Source: an uncultured Oscillospiraceae bacterium
Lineage (GTDB): Bacteria; Bacillota; Clostridia; Oscillospirales; Oscillospiraceae
Assembly: GCA_934591895.1 (NCBI GenBank)
Contig: CAKTPP010000007.1
Location: 1-64,000, forward strand
Direction: 5' to 3'
Length of the DNA stretch: 64,000 nucleotides
In this document: positions 14,760 to 22,937 of the stretch, piece after piece
How the letters are laid out: each line of letters starts with the position of its first letter
Position numbering within the stretch: the stretch's first letter is position 1
The notes under the pieces: generated by a model
What the model saw: the letters and a program-made list of their open reading frames with translations, nothing else
Database searches by the model: none
Told to the model about the DNA's origin: nothing
Position numbers and translations under genes: made by a program

Positions 14760-15907
14760 TGCGCCGGTGCAAACGGTTCGGGCGGCTGTGCGTCAGGCAG
14801 GAAGTGGCTCAGGATCGCCTGCGCGATGCGCGGGCAGGCCCGCCCGTCGCCATAGGGGTTGACGGCTCTGGCCATGCGGTCATAGGCGGCCGGATCGTCA
14901 AGCAGCTCGGCGGCCAGACGGTAGATGTTCTCCGTCTCCGTTCCGGCAAGCTTCACGGTGCCGGCGGTGACGGCCTCGGGACGCTCCGTCTCGCGCCGGA
15001 GCACGAGCACGGGCTTGCCGAGCGCGGGAGCCTCCTCCTGAATGCCGCCGGAGTCGGTCATGACCATATAGCTGCGTGCCATGAGCCGGTGCATATCCAC
15101 GGCGTCGAGCGGTGCGATGAGCCGGATGTTCGGCACGCCGCCGAGCAGCTCCTCGGCAGTGCTGCGCACAACGGGGCTCAGGTGCACGGGGTAGACGATC
15201 TCCACATCGGGGTAGTCGAGCGCCAGACGGCGCACGGCGGTGAAGATATTGCGCATGGGCTCGCCGTAATTTTCCCGCCGGTGGCAGGTCATGGCGATGA
15301 CCCGCCGCGAGAAATCGACCTGCTGCAGCTCGCCGGAGACGAACCGGTTGCCGCGCACGGTGTAGCTCATGGCGTCGATGACGGTGTTGCCGGTGACGAA
15401 AATGTCGCCCTCCACGGCCTCGCGCTCGAGGTTGTGGGCGTTGTTCGCGGTCGGCGCGAAGTGCAGCGTGGCGATGCGTCCGACGAGGGCACGGTTCATC
15501 TCCTCCGGGAAGGGAGACCAGCGGTCATAGGTGCGCAGCCCGGCCTCCACATGGCCGACCGGGATCTTGGCGTAAAACGCGGCAAGCGCGCCGGCAAACG
15601 TCGTCGTGGTGTCGCCGTGGACAAGCACGATGTCCGGCTGCACCTCGCTGAGCACGTCGCGCATACGCTCGAGCACGCGCGTCGTGATCGCGGTCAGATC
15701 CTGCCCCTGCTGCATGATGTTCAGGTCGTAGTCCGCCCGGACGCCGAAGCAGTCCATGACGGAGTCGAGCATCTCGCGGTGCTGCGCCGTGATGCACACG
15801 ACGCTTTCAAGCTCCGGATGCTTTTGCAGCTCGAGCACGAGCGGCGCCATTTTGATCGCCTCCGGCCGCGTGCCGAAGACGGACATGACTTTAATGCGTT
15901 TGCTCAT
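14756..15907 (-). CDS. wecB: UDP-N-acetylglucosamine 2-epimerase (non-hydrolysing)
   Basis: Encodes 383 residues from ATG at 15907 behind AGGAGGG. Family landmarks are GTRPEAIKM near residue 12, HGDTTTTFAGA, VGHVEAGLRTYDRWSPFPEE and the late TDSGGIQEEAPALGKP. It interconverts UDP-GlcNAc and UDP-ManNAc, supplying ManNAc for teichoic-acid linkage units or other wall polymers. It overlaps the upstream tagO-type gene by 17 bases, so both belong to one wall-polymer operon. The TagA-type enzyme that would use UDP-ManNAc is at 28181. Confidence 0.95.
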   Translation of the reverse strand: MSKRIKVMSVFGTRPEAIKMAPLVLELQKHPELESVVCITAQHREMLDSVMDCFGVRADYDLNIMQQGQDLTAITTRVLERMRDVLSEVQPDIVLVHGDTTTTFAGALAAFYAKIPVGHVEAGLRTYDRWSPFPEEMNRALVGRIATLHFAPTANNAHNLEREAVEGDIFVTGNTVIDAMSYTVRGNRFVSGELQQVDFSRRVIAMTCHRRENYGEPMRNIFTAVRRLALDYPDVEIVYPVHLSPVVRSTAEELLGGVPNIRLIAPLDAVDMHRLMARSYMVMTDSGGIQEEAPALGKPVLVLRRETERPEAVTAGTVKLAGTETENIYRLAAELLDDPAAYDRMARAVNPYGDGRACPRIAQAILSHFLPDAQPPEPFAPAH

Positions 15908-17057
15908 CGTTGCCCTCCTGTACGGGTGCGGTGTCCGCGGATGCTGCGGCAGTCTCGGCCTGCGCGTGCTCCTCGGCTGCGGCTTTCGCCTCCTGCAGCT
16001 CCACGTCAACGTGGTGCTTGTGCACGCTCTTGCGGATGAAGGCGCACACGACAAAGCCGATCAGCAGCGCAAGGATCAGCAGCGCGATGCGGATCGTGCC
16101 CTTTGTCGTGAGCACGACGGCGGCGAGACCGAGCGTGGCGCTGACGGCATACAGGATCGCGACGGCCTGCTTCTGGTTCAGACCGAGATCCATGAGCTTG
16201 TGGTGGAAGTGGCCGCGGTCAGCGTGAAACGGGCTCTGGCCGTGGATGATGCGGCGGCAGAACGCAAAGAGCGTGTCCGACAGCGGCACCGCCAGCGCGA
16301 GCACCGGCACGACAAACGTCACGATCGCGTAGAACTTGAACAGGCCGAGCACCGATACCGTCGCCAGCACATAGCCGAGCAGCAGCGAACCGGTGTCGCC
16401 CATGAAGATGCGCGCGGGGTTGAGGTTGTAGGGCATGAAGCCGATGCACGCGCCGGCAAGCGCCGCGACAATGAGCGCCACGTTCGGCTCGGACACGAGC
16501 AGCGCCACGACGAGGATCGTCACGCAGCTGATGGTCGACACGCCGACGGCCAGACCGTCAAGCCCGTCAATGAGGTTGACGGAGTTGGTGATGCCGACGA
16601 TCCACAGCACGGTCAGCGGGATGGCGACCCAGCCGAGGACGATGGCCTCCTGATTGCTGAACACGTTCGGATTCGACACGACGTTGATGACCACGCCGTG
16701 CAGCACGGCGATGACGGCGGCGAGGATCTGGATCAGAAACTTCGTCCACGCGCGCAGCGAGACGATGTCGTCGATCACGCCGGTGATGACGATGATGATC
16801 GACCCGATGAGAATGCCGCGCACCTCCTGCGTGATGTCCACAAACAGGAGCGTTGAAACGATGAAGCCGAGGAAGATGGCCAGACCGCCCATGCGGGGGA
16901 TGGGATGGTCGTGCACACGCCGCGCCTCACCGGGCACGTCCACGGCGCCGACCATCACGGCCAGCCGCTTGACGATCGGAGTCAGCGCAAAGCTGACCAC
17001 GAACGCGAAGAGGATCGCGAGCATGACTTTGATCCAGACAGCAGTGTTAAGAAACAT
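15891..17057 (-). CDS. tagO: Undecaprenyl-phosphate GlcNAc-1-phosphate transferase (TagO/WecA family)
   Basis: Encodes 388 residues with about ten membrane helices. Family motifs are VPRMGG-like IPRMGGLAIF, the catalytic acidic motif in GVIDDIVSLRAWTKF, NSVNLIDGLDGLA, GDTGSLLLGY and the cytoplasmic GHFHHKLMDLGL loop. It makes undecaprenyl-PP-GlcNAc, the first lipid-linked step of wall teichoic acid-type polymers. The last 45 residues are a polar Ala/Glu/Gln-rich tail beyond the family core. It is the first gene of the pair with wecB. Confidence 0.92.
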   Translation of the reverse strand: MFLNTAVWIKVMLAILFAFVVSFALTPIVKRLAVMVGAVDVPGEARRVHDHPIPRMGGLAIFLGFIVSTLLFVDITQEVRGILIGSIIIVITGVIDDIVSLRAWTKFLIQILAAVIAVLHGVVINVVSNPNVFSNQEAIVLGWVAIPLTVLWIVGITNSVNLIDGLDGLAVGVSTISCVTILVVALLVSEPNVALIVAALAGACIGFMPYNLNPARIFMGDTGSLLLGYVLATVSVLGLFKFYAIVTFVVPVLALAVPLSDTLFAFCRRIIHGQSPFHADRGHFHHKLMDLGLNQKQAVAILYAVSATLGLAAVVLTTKGTIRIALLILALLIGFVVCAFIRKSVHKHHVDVELQEAKAAAEEHAQAETAAASADTAPVQEGNDEQTH

Positions 17058-17083
17058 GGGAACCGATCTCCAATAATGTAAGA

Positions 17084-18097
17084 TTATCTGGCGACGAAGC
17101 CGACCTTCTTGTAGACCTTGCGCAGTGTCTTGTTGGCGATGTAGGACGCCTTTTCCGCACCGGCCTTGTACACGCTCTCAAGATAGGCCTTGTCCTTGAG
17201 CAGGCGCTCGGTCTCCTCGCGGATGGGGCGCAGCGTCTCAACGACGGCCTCGCCGACGGCGGGCTTGAACGCACCGTAGCCCTGACCGGCAAACTCCGCC
17301 TCGATCTGCCCGAAGCTCTTGCCGGTGCAGGCGGCGTAAATGCTCATGAGGTTGGACACGCCGGGCTTGCTTTCCACGTCAAAGCGCACGCAGCGCTCGG
17401 TGTCGGAGTCGGTGACGGCCTTTTTGAACTTGCGCATGATGTCCTCCGGACGGTCGAGCAGGTACACGGTGCCGTTGGGATCCTTATCGGACTTGGACAT
17501 TTTGTTTTCCGGCGTGGCGAGACTCATGACGCGCGCGCCGACCTTCGGGATGTACGGCTCGGGGATCTTGAACACGTCGCCGTAGATGTTGTTGAAGCGG
17601 GTGGCCACGTCGCGGCAGAGCTCGACGTGCTGCTTCTGATCACTGCCGACGGGGACGTAGTCCGGCTGATAGAGCAGGATGTCCGCCGCCATCAGTGCGG
17701 GGTAGGTGAACAGGCCGCCGTTGATGTTTTCGGCGTTCTTGGCGCTCTTGTCCTTGAACTGCGTCATGCGCGAGAGCTCGCCGAACATGGTGTAGCAGTT
17801 GAGCACCCAGCCGAGCTGCGTGTGCGCGGGGACATGGCTCTGGATGAAGAGCGTGTTCTTTTCCGGGTCAAGGCCGCAGGCGATGTACTGCGCGAGCTGC
17901 TCGATGGTGCGCCGGCGCAGGTCTGCGGGGTTCTGGCGCACGGTGATCGAGTGCAGGTCGGCCATAAAATAATAGCAGTCAAAGATTTCGGCGCGTTCGC
18001 TCCAGTTTTTGATCGCGCCCAGATACGATCCGAGCGTCAGGTCGCCGGAGGGCTGAATGCCCGAGAGCATGACTTTCTTTGCAGTTTTTTCTTCCAT
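17084..18097 (-). CDS. trpS: Tryptophanyl-tRNA synthetase
   Basis: Encodes 337 residues, the usual length for bacterial TrpRS. The class I signatures are present: PSGDLTLGSYLGA, where TLGS at 21-24 replaces the HIGH motif, and NKMSKS with KMSKS at 199-203. VGSDQKQHVELCRD marks the Trp-adenylate pocket. It is transcribed alone from a promoter at 18148-18176. There is no T-box leader; a palindrome overlaps the promoter instead. Confidence 0.97.
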   Translation of the reverse strand: MEEKTAKKVMLSGIQPSGDLTLGSYLGAIKNWSERAEIFDCYYFMADLHSITVRQNPADLRRRTIEQLAQYIACGLDPEKNTLFIQSHVPAHTQLGWVLNCYTMFGELSRMTQFKDKSAKNAENINGGLFTYPALMAADILLYQPDYVPVGSDQKQHVELCRDVATRFNNIYGDVFKIPEPYIPKVGARVMSLATPENKMSKSDKDPNGTVYLLDRPEDIMRKFKKAVTDSDTERCVRFDVESKPGVSNLMSIYAACTGKSFGQIEAEFAGQGYGAFKPAVGEAVVETLRPIREETERLLKDKAYLESVYKAGAEKASYIANKTLRKVYKKVGFVAR

Positions 18098-18147
18098 AGT
18101 TGATTACTTCCTTAGTTGTCTTGCTGAAAATTCGCATTTGTTTGAAT

Positions 18148-18176
18148 ATTGTACCACAACCTGTTGTGGAATACAA
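18148..18176 (-). promoter_or_regulatory. Promoter of trpS with operator-like palindromes
   Basis: On the reverse strand, TTGTAT (18176-18171) and TACAAT (18153-18148) with a 17-base spacer. The spacer holds CCACAAC-CT-GTTGTGG (18154-18169), and TGTTGT-N5-ACAACA (18162-18178) overlaps the -35. These overlapping inverted repeats look like a repressor site, but the regulator is unknown. Confidence 0.5.
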
Positions 18177-18189
18177 CATCGAAAGTGCC

Positions 18190-18218
18190 TTGACAATCCC
18201 TGTGATGTAAAATAAGAT
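18190..18218 (+). promoter_or_regulatory. Sigma-A promoter of gltX
   Basis: TTGACA at 18190-18195 and TAAGAT at 18213-18218 with a 17-base spacer. It diverges from the trpS promoter. Confidence 0.7.
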
Positions 18219-18257
18219 ATAAATAATCTGAGCAAGTGATCCGGAGGCAAGCATACT

Positions 18258-19748
18258 ATGAAAGATCAAAAGTGGTTTCAAGACATGGAGCAGCGCATCC
18301 CGCACGGGGAGGTGCGCACGCGGTTCGCGCCGAGCCCGACGGGGTATATGCACGTCGGCAATCTGCGCACGGCGCTCTATACGTATCTGATCGCGCGGCA
18401 CGCCGGCGGCAAGTTCATCCTGCGCATTGAGGACACCGACCAGGGACGCTATGTGGAGGGTGCGGTCGACGTCATCTACAGCACCATGCGCGCCTGCGGC
18501 CTGACGCACGACGAGGGGCCGGACGTCGGCGGTCCGGTCGGCCCGTATATCCAGACCGAGCGCCGCGGACTCTATAAAGAATACGCCGAGCTGCTCATCG
18601 CGCGCGGCCATGCCTACCGCTGCTTCTGCGATAAGGACGATGCAGCCGAGGAGAATGTTTCCGACGGCACGGTCATCCATAAATATGACGGCCGCTGCTC
18701 GCGCCTGAGCGAGGAAGAGATCGCGGCGAACCTTGCTGCCGGCAAGCCCTATGTCATCCGTCAGAAGATCCCGCGCGAGGGCAGGACCACGTTCCATGAC
18801 GAGATCTTCGGCGACATCACGGTCGACAACGACACGCTCGACGATCAGGTGCTCATCAAGCGCGACGGTCTGCCGACGTATAACTTTGCAAACGTCATCG
18901 ACGACCATCTCATGGGCATCACGCACGTTGTGCGCGGATCGGAGTACCTGTCGTCGACGCCGAAATATAACCTCCTCTACGAGGGCTTCGGCTGGGAGAT
19001 CCCGAAGTATATCCACTGCTCGCCGGTCATGCGCGACCAGCACAACAAGATGTCCAAGCGCCACGGCGATCCGTCGTATGAGGATCTGATCGCGCAGGGC
19101 TATCTGTCGCAGGCAGTGGTCAACTATGTGGCGCTGCTCGGCTGGGCGCCCGGCGGCGAGCGGGAGATCTATTCGCTGCCCGAGCTCGTGGAGGCGTTCG
19201 ACGTCAGGGGCATCTCCAAGTCTCCGGCGATCTTTGACATTGACAAGCTCAGGTATTTCAACAGCGAGTATATCCGCGCCATGACGCCGGAGCAGTTTGC
19301 GGCCGTGGCCGCACCCTATATCCGTCAGACGGTGCACGACCCCGCGATCGATCCGGCGCAGATCGCGCCGCTGCTGCAGCAGCGCTGCGAGGTGCTCACG
19401 GACATCCCCGAGAAGGTGGATTTCTTCGACGCGCTGCCGGAGTATGATCTCGCGCTCTACACGAACAAGAAATCCAAGACCGATCCCGCCGTCTCGCTCG
19501 AGATGCTGCATGCGGTGCGGCCGCTGCTCGCGGCGCTCCCGGCGTGGGACGATGAGACTCTGCTCGCGTCCATGAAGGAGCTGGCCGAGCGGCTGGAAGT
19601 GAAAAATGCCAAGGTGATGTGGCCGGTGCGCATTGCGGTGTCCGGCCGCGCGGTGACGCCCGGCGGCGCGGTGGAGATCTGCCGCATCCTCGGCCGGGAC
19701 GAGACCCTGCGCCGGATCGATGCCGGCATCGCCAAACTGGAAGGGTGA
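18258..19748 (+). CDS. gltX: Glutamyl-tRNA synthetase
   Basis: Encodes 496 residues. Class I signatures are FAPSPTGYMHVGN (HVGN at 32-35) and HNKMSKRHGD (KMSKR at 264-268). The catalytic core is followed by an alpha-helical anticodon-binding domain. It charges tRNA-Glu, and in many Clostridia it also misacylates tRNA-Gln for the GatCAB route. RBS GGAGG is at 18241. A small membrane-anchored protein gene follows after five bases. Confidence 0.96.
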   Translation: MKDQKWFQDMEQRIPHGEVRTRFAPSPTGYMHVGNLRTALYTYLIARHAGGKFILRIEDTDQGRYVEGAVDVIYSTMRACGLTHDEGPDVGGPVGPYIQTERRGLYKEYAELLIARGHAYRCFCDKDDAAEENVSDGTVIHKYDGRCSRLSEEEIAANLAAGKPYVIRQKIPREGRTTFHDEIFGDITVDNDTLDDQVLIKRDGLPTYNFANVIDDHLMGITHVVRGSEYLSSTPKYNLLYEGFGWEIPKYIHCSPVMRDQHNKMSKRHGDPSYEDLIAQGYLSQAVVNYVALLGWAPGGEREIYSLPELVEAFDVRGISKSPAIFDIDKLRYFNSEYIRAMTPEQFAAVAAPYIRQTVHDPAIDPAQIAPLLQQRCEVLTDIPEKVDFFDALPEYDLALYTNKKSKTDPAVSLEMLHAVRPLLAALPAWDDETLLASMKELAERLEVKNAKVMWPVRIAVSGRAVTPGGAVEICRILGRDETLRRIDAGIAKLEG

Positions 19749-19753
19749 ACGGT

Positions 19754-20431
19754 ATGAAAAAACGCACGGGCGTGGAACGGGCAGTCATCGTCATGGCCGT
19801 CGTGGTCGTGCTGCTCGCGATCGCGCTGATCGTGGTCAACGTGGCCGACATCCGCATCCGCCGTCCGGCGGAGCAGGAGGCGCCGGTCGAGACAACGCTG
19901 CCGCAGTTCCCGTTTGCCGACGAGCCGGAGCTCATCCTCGGCAGCGGCGAGGCGCCTGCGCGCGACGCGGAGCAGGCCGTGCCGGTCGACGGGGAGGACA
20001 AGACCATGCAGCTCGTCACGGGCTCGTTTGCACAGCGCGGCGGGCCGGACTTCTCGCTCTATCTTGACAAGGGCGTGTTTCTGAGCACGGAGCTGGACGG
20101 CAGGTGCTGCTTTGCCCGCGCGGACGATGCGAGCATGGACGCCTATCTTGAGATCGGCTATCACATGGGCGCGGATGCGCAGACGCTTGCGGGCACGCTC
20201 CTGAACGATTACGGCACCATCGCAAGCATGGAGACCCTCGGTGAGGTCAAGCTCGGCGACCTGACCGCCTACGGCGTCAAGGGCGTCACGGTGCAGCGCG
20301 AGCTCGAGGCGTATCTGATCCCGACGGTGAACGGCTGCATCTCGGTCGTGCTCTGCCATGCCGGTACTGCGCCGGCGAGCTGGTACGACAGCCTGCTTGC
20401 CTCTGCACAGACGCTGCAGATCACCGGCTGA
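19754..20431 (+). CDS. Membrane-anchored extracytoplasmic protein of unknown function
   Basis: Encodes 225 residues. One N-terminal helix (VERAVIVMAVVVVLLAIALI, residues 7-26) anchors an extracytoplasmic region. After a Pro/Glu linker comes a folded domain (about 75-225) with FSLYLDKGVFLSTELDGRCC and a repeated Tyr/Leu/Gly pattern. No catalytic motif is recognised. It is five bases after gltX, so it is probably cotranscribed, and it lies just before ypeB. A spore-envelope or envelope role is possible but unproven. Confidence 0.6.
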   Translation: MKKRTGVERAVIVMAVVVVLLAIALIVVNVADIRIRRPAEQEAPVETTLPQFPFADEPELILGSGEAPARDAEQAVPVDGEDKTMQLVTGSFAQRGGPDFSLYLDKGVFLSTELDGRCCFARADDASMDAYLEIGYHMGADAQTLAGTLLNDYGTIASMETLGEVKLGDLTAYGVKGVTVQRELEAYLIPTVNGCISVVLCHAGTAPASWYDSLLASAQTLQITG

Positions 20432-20447
20432 GAAAAATTGCACATGA

Positions 20448-20489
20448 AAACCGCCCCTTCCGGCAACAATAGTCCGGAAGGGGTGGTTT
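20448..20489 (+). promoter_or_regulatory. Strong hairpin sequestering the ypeB ribosome-binding site
   Basis: Sixteen-base arms (20448-20463 and 20474-20489, one G-U pair) flank a ten-base loop. The 3' arm contains GGAAGGGG, the only Shine-Dalgarno candidate for the ypeB ATG at 20493. It could terminate the upstream gene weakly (GGTTTG follows) or hide the ypeB ribosome site in read-through transcripts. Confidence 0.55.
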
Positions 20490-20492
20490 GCT

Positions 20493-21851
20493 ATGAAGAA
20501 GAAAACGCGCGTGCTCATCATTTCCTATACGGCGGCGCTGATCGCGGCGCTGGCTGTCGGGCTCATCGCCTGCCGCACGGATGCCGACCGCCGCCGGACG
20601 GCGATGGATGCTAACTACCGCCACGCCTATGGCGAGGTGCTCAATGCCGTGCAGGAGCTCGACACCGCTCTGCAAAAGAGCCTCTACGTGACGACACCGG
20701 CCATGGCGTGCACGGTCTGCACGGATATCTACAGCCACGCGCAGACGGCGGAGATGGCGCTCGGTGTGCTGCCGGTGCAGTCGCACGCGCTCGCGCGCAT
20801 TGCGCGCAACATCGCCCTTGCCGGAGACTATGCGCGCATGCTCTCGCGCAGCGCCGCGGAGGGCGAAGCGTTCACGGCGGAGGAGCTCGCGCAGCTGCGC
20901 GCCCTTTCCGAGTCCGCTGCGCAGCTGAGCGTCCGGCTCGGTGCGCTCGGCGCGTCGCTCGCCGATGGCGCGGTCACGACGGCGGCGCACGTGCGCAGCA
21001 CGCAGTCGCTGGCAAATCTCGACACAGAGGCGGAGCTGCCCGATACGCTCGAGGCGGAGCTTGCGGCGCTGGCCGATTCGTTTGAGGATCTGCCGCTGCC
21101 GAGCGCCGACGGCACGTATTGCGAGCGCACGGCGGCGGAGTACGCCGTGCTGGCGGGGCGCGCCGACATCACGCAGGCGCAGGCGCAGGCAGTGGCTGCG
21201 GCGTTTCTGGACGTGGACGCATCGCGCCTGCGCGCGACCGGCCGCTCGGAGGGCGCCGTGCCGTGCTGGAACTTTGATATCGACGACGGGGACGATGCCT
21301 CCTATATTTCGCTCACAGTGACGGGCGGGGAGGTGCTGCGCTATTACTCCTCGTGTACCGGCGGCGAGCCGGTGCTCTCACCGGAAGAGGCGGCGGAGGC
21401 GGCGGCGGATTTCCTGCGCGCACATGGGTATGCAGATATGCGCCTGGTCGACACGGAGGATGCGGGGCAGTCGGTCATCTGCACGTTCTGCTATGTGCAG
21501 GACGGCGTGCTGTGCACGGCGGATCGGCTGCGTGTGCGCGTCCGGCTCGACAGCGGCGCGGTCTGCGGCTTTTCGTCGGCGGAGTATCTCGATACGCACC
21601 GCACGCGCATACTGCCGGAGGATACGCTCGGCACGGAGGCGGGGCGCGCCGCCGTGCCCGGGTCGCTGCAGGTGCTGGATACGCGCGCGGCGCTGCTGCG
21701 GCTCTATGGCACGCAGGAGACGCTGTGCTACGAGTACCTGTGCGAAACGGACGACGGACAGCGCTGCATCATCGCTGTCAATGCCCGCTCCGGCCGGCAG
21801 GAGCACATCCGTCTTCTGGATGCGCTCGGCAGTGTGCAGCCGCAGTTTTGA
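20493..21851 (+). CDS. ypeB: Germination protein YpeB
   Basis: Encodes 452 residues, the usual length. The N-terminus MKKKTRVLIISYTAALIA, with its single membrane helix, and the YRHAYGEVLNAVQELDTALQ helix match YpeB. Two or three PepSY-like repeats follow (around 235-300, 305-370 and 385-450). YpeB is made in the forespore and stabilises the cortex-lytic enzyme SleB in the spore inner membrane. sleB is usually the adjacent upstream gene; here that position is held by an unrelated 225-residue protein. This is strong evidence for an endospore former. Confidence 0.88.
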   Translation: MKKKTRVLIISYTAALIAALAVGLIACRTDADRRRTAMDANYRHAYGEVLNAVQELDTALQKSLYVTTPAMACTVCTDIYSHAQTAEMALGVLPVQSHALARIARNIALAGDYARMLSRSAAEGEAFTAEELAQLRALSESAAQLSVRLGALGASLADGAVTTAAHVRSTQSLANLDTEAELPDTLEAELAALADSFEDLPLPSADGTYCERTAAEYAVLAGRADITQAQAQAVAAAFLDVDASRLRATGRSEGAVPCWNFDIDDGDDASYISLTVTGGEVLRYYSSCTGGEPVLSPEEAAEAAADFLRAHGYADMRLVDTEDAGQSVICTFCYVQDGVLCTADRLRVRVRLDSGAVCGFSSAEYLDTHRTRILPEDTLGTEAGRAAVPGSLQVLDTRAALLRLYGTQETLCYEYLCETDDGQRCIIAVNARSGRQEHIRLLDALGSVQPQF

Positions 21852-21884
21852 ACCCGGCCGTCGGGAGGGGGCGGATGCTCCCTC

Positions 21885-21913
21885 TTGACGAAAAAAAGCG
21901 GACAGTGTATGAT
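21885..21913 (+). promoter_or_regulatory. Sigma-A promoter of the Big2-domain protein gene
   Basis: TTGACG at 21885-21890 and TATGAT at 21908-21913 with a 17-base spacer. Confidence 0.7.
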
Positions 21914-21958
21914 AAGACAGGAAAAACATATGGATTCTTTACTTACTGGAGGCTTTTT

Positions 21959-22594
21959 ATGAGCGTCATTCCCAAGATCACATGCCGGCGCTGCGGCCGT
22001 GAGTATTCCGGCCTGCGCAGCCGCTGCCCATACTGCGGCACGAACCGCAAGAAATCGGCTGAGCGCATTCCGCTGCGCACGTCAAGCACAAATGCAGGCA
22101 CTCCGGCGGCCGAGCACGCCGCCGTCAACACGAAGTGGCAGCTGCTGTTCGGCGGCATTTTGCTCATTGCGGTCGTTGCGGCCGTGATCGTGCTCATCAC
22201 CGTGAGCCTGAATGCGGAGAAAAACCCCTCCGCCTCGGTCGACCCGACCCCGCCGGCGACGGTTTCGAGTGCTGCGCCGGTCGCAACGCCGACCCCGACG
22301 CCCACACCCACCCCGACGCCCACGCCGACGCCCTCGGTCACGAGCGTCACGATCACGTTCCTCGGCAGCAAGCGCACGGAGTTTGCGGCCAAGGTCGGCG
22401 ATGAGGTGCAGCTGGGTACGACGGTCTATCCGACCGGCACCGACCAGACGGTCACGTGGTCGAGCAAGGACGAGTCCGTCGCCAAGGTCAGCGACAAGGG
22501 CGTTGTGACCGGCGTCGGCAAGGGCACGACGACGATCACGGCCGAGTGCGGCGGCGTCAAGGCCGACTGCACGGTGTACATTTCGGCCAAGTAA
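21959..22594 (+). CDS. Zinc-ribbon, membrane and Ig-like (Big2) domain protein
   Basis: Encodes 211 residues from ATG 21959 behind GGAGG. Domains in order: a zinc ribbon with two CxxC pairs (CRRC near 9-12, CPYC near 24-27), a transmembrane helix (LLFGGILLIAVVAAVIVLI), a Thr-Pro repeat spacer, and a C-terminal Big2 domain ending AECGGVKADCTVYISAK. The zinc ribbon is predicted cytoplasmic and the Ig-like domain external. The linker DNA is a tandem CCGACGCCCAC-type repeat. Probable envelope protein; function unknown. Confidence 0.75.
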   Translation: MSVIPKITCRRCGREYSGLRSRCPYCGTNRKKSAERIPLRTSSTNAGTPAAEHAAVNTKWQLLFGGILLIAVVAAVIVLITVSLNAEKNPSASVDPTPPATVSSAAPVATPTPTPTPTPTPTPTPSVTSVTITFLGSKRTEFAAKVGDEVQLGTTVYPTGTDQTVTWSSKDESVAKVSDKGVVTGVGKGTTTITAECGGVKADCTVYISAK

Positions 22595-22604
22595 CGCACC
22601 CCGA

Positions 22605-22637
22605 TTCGACGGCTCCGAAAAAATTGGAGCCGTCGAA
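22605..22637 (+). other. Hairpin after the Big2-domain gene
   Basis: Twelve-base arms (22605-22616 and 22626-22637) around an A-rich loop, followed by As, not Ts. It is a stem-loop at the 3' end rather than a standard intrinsic terminator. Confidence 0.5.
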
Positions 22638-22646
22638 AAAAGGGGG

Positions 22647-22675
22647 TTGACAAAGCGCAGCAGATGCGTTAAAAT
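22647..22675 (+). promoter_or_regulatory. Promoter of tRNA-Val
   Basis: TTGACA at 22647-22652 and TAAAAT at 22670-22675 with a 17-base spacer, 15 bases before the tRNA. Confidence 0.8.
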
Positions 22676-22689
22676 GAGCAAGCTGACAC

Positions 22690-22766
22690 GGACGATTAGC
22701 TCAGCTGGTATGAGCATCCGCTTGACGTGCGGAGGGTCACAGGTTCAAGTCCTGTATCGTCCACCA
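22690..22766 (+). tRNA. tRNA-Val (anticodon GAC)
   Basis: The cloverleaf folds fully. The acceptor is GGACGAT/ATCGTCC, the D arm GCTC/GAGC, the anticodon stem TCCGC/GCGGA with loop TTGACGT (anticodon GAC), and the T arm ACAGG-TTCAAGT-CCTGT. The CCA end is encoded in the DNA (22764-22766). It has its own promoter and two terminators downstream. Confidence 0.95.
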
Positions 22767-22769
22767 AAG

Positions 22770-22801
22770 GTCCACCGTAAGAAATTGCGGTGGGCTTTTT
22801 T
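22770..22801 (+). terminator. Terminator 1 of tRNA-Val
   Basis: GTCCACCG (22770-22777) pairs with CGGTGGGC (22788-22795), followed by six Ts. Confidence 0.8.
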
Positions 22802-22815
22802 GTTTGCCAAACCGT

Positions 22816-22842
22816 CCGGCGCAGTTTTCTGCGCCGGTTTTT
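22816..22842 (+). terminator. Terminator 2 of tRNA-Val
   Basis: CCGGCGCAG and CTGCGCCGG pair around a TTTT loop and are followed by five Ts; a second strong terminator in tandem. Confidence 0.85.
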
Positions 22843-22937
22843 CTGTAAAAATCTGTACGAACAATTGTGATTTTTGCGGATCTGTGCTACAATGCTCCTG
22901 ATGATGCGCCGCGCTGCGGCGCGAGACGGAGGTGCGG

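Noticed and set aside
22261..22335. Tandem CCGACGCCCAC-like repeat as a possible CRISPR or VNTR locus
   Set aside because: It encodes the Thr-Pro linker of the Big2-domain protein; no spacer structure.
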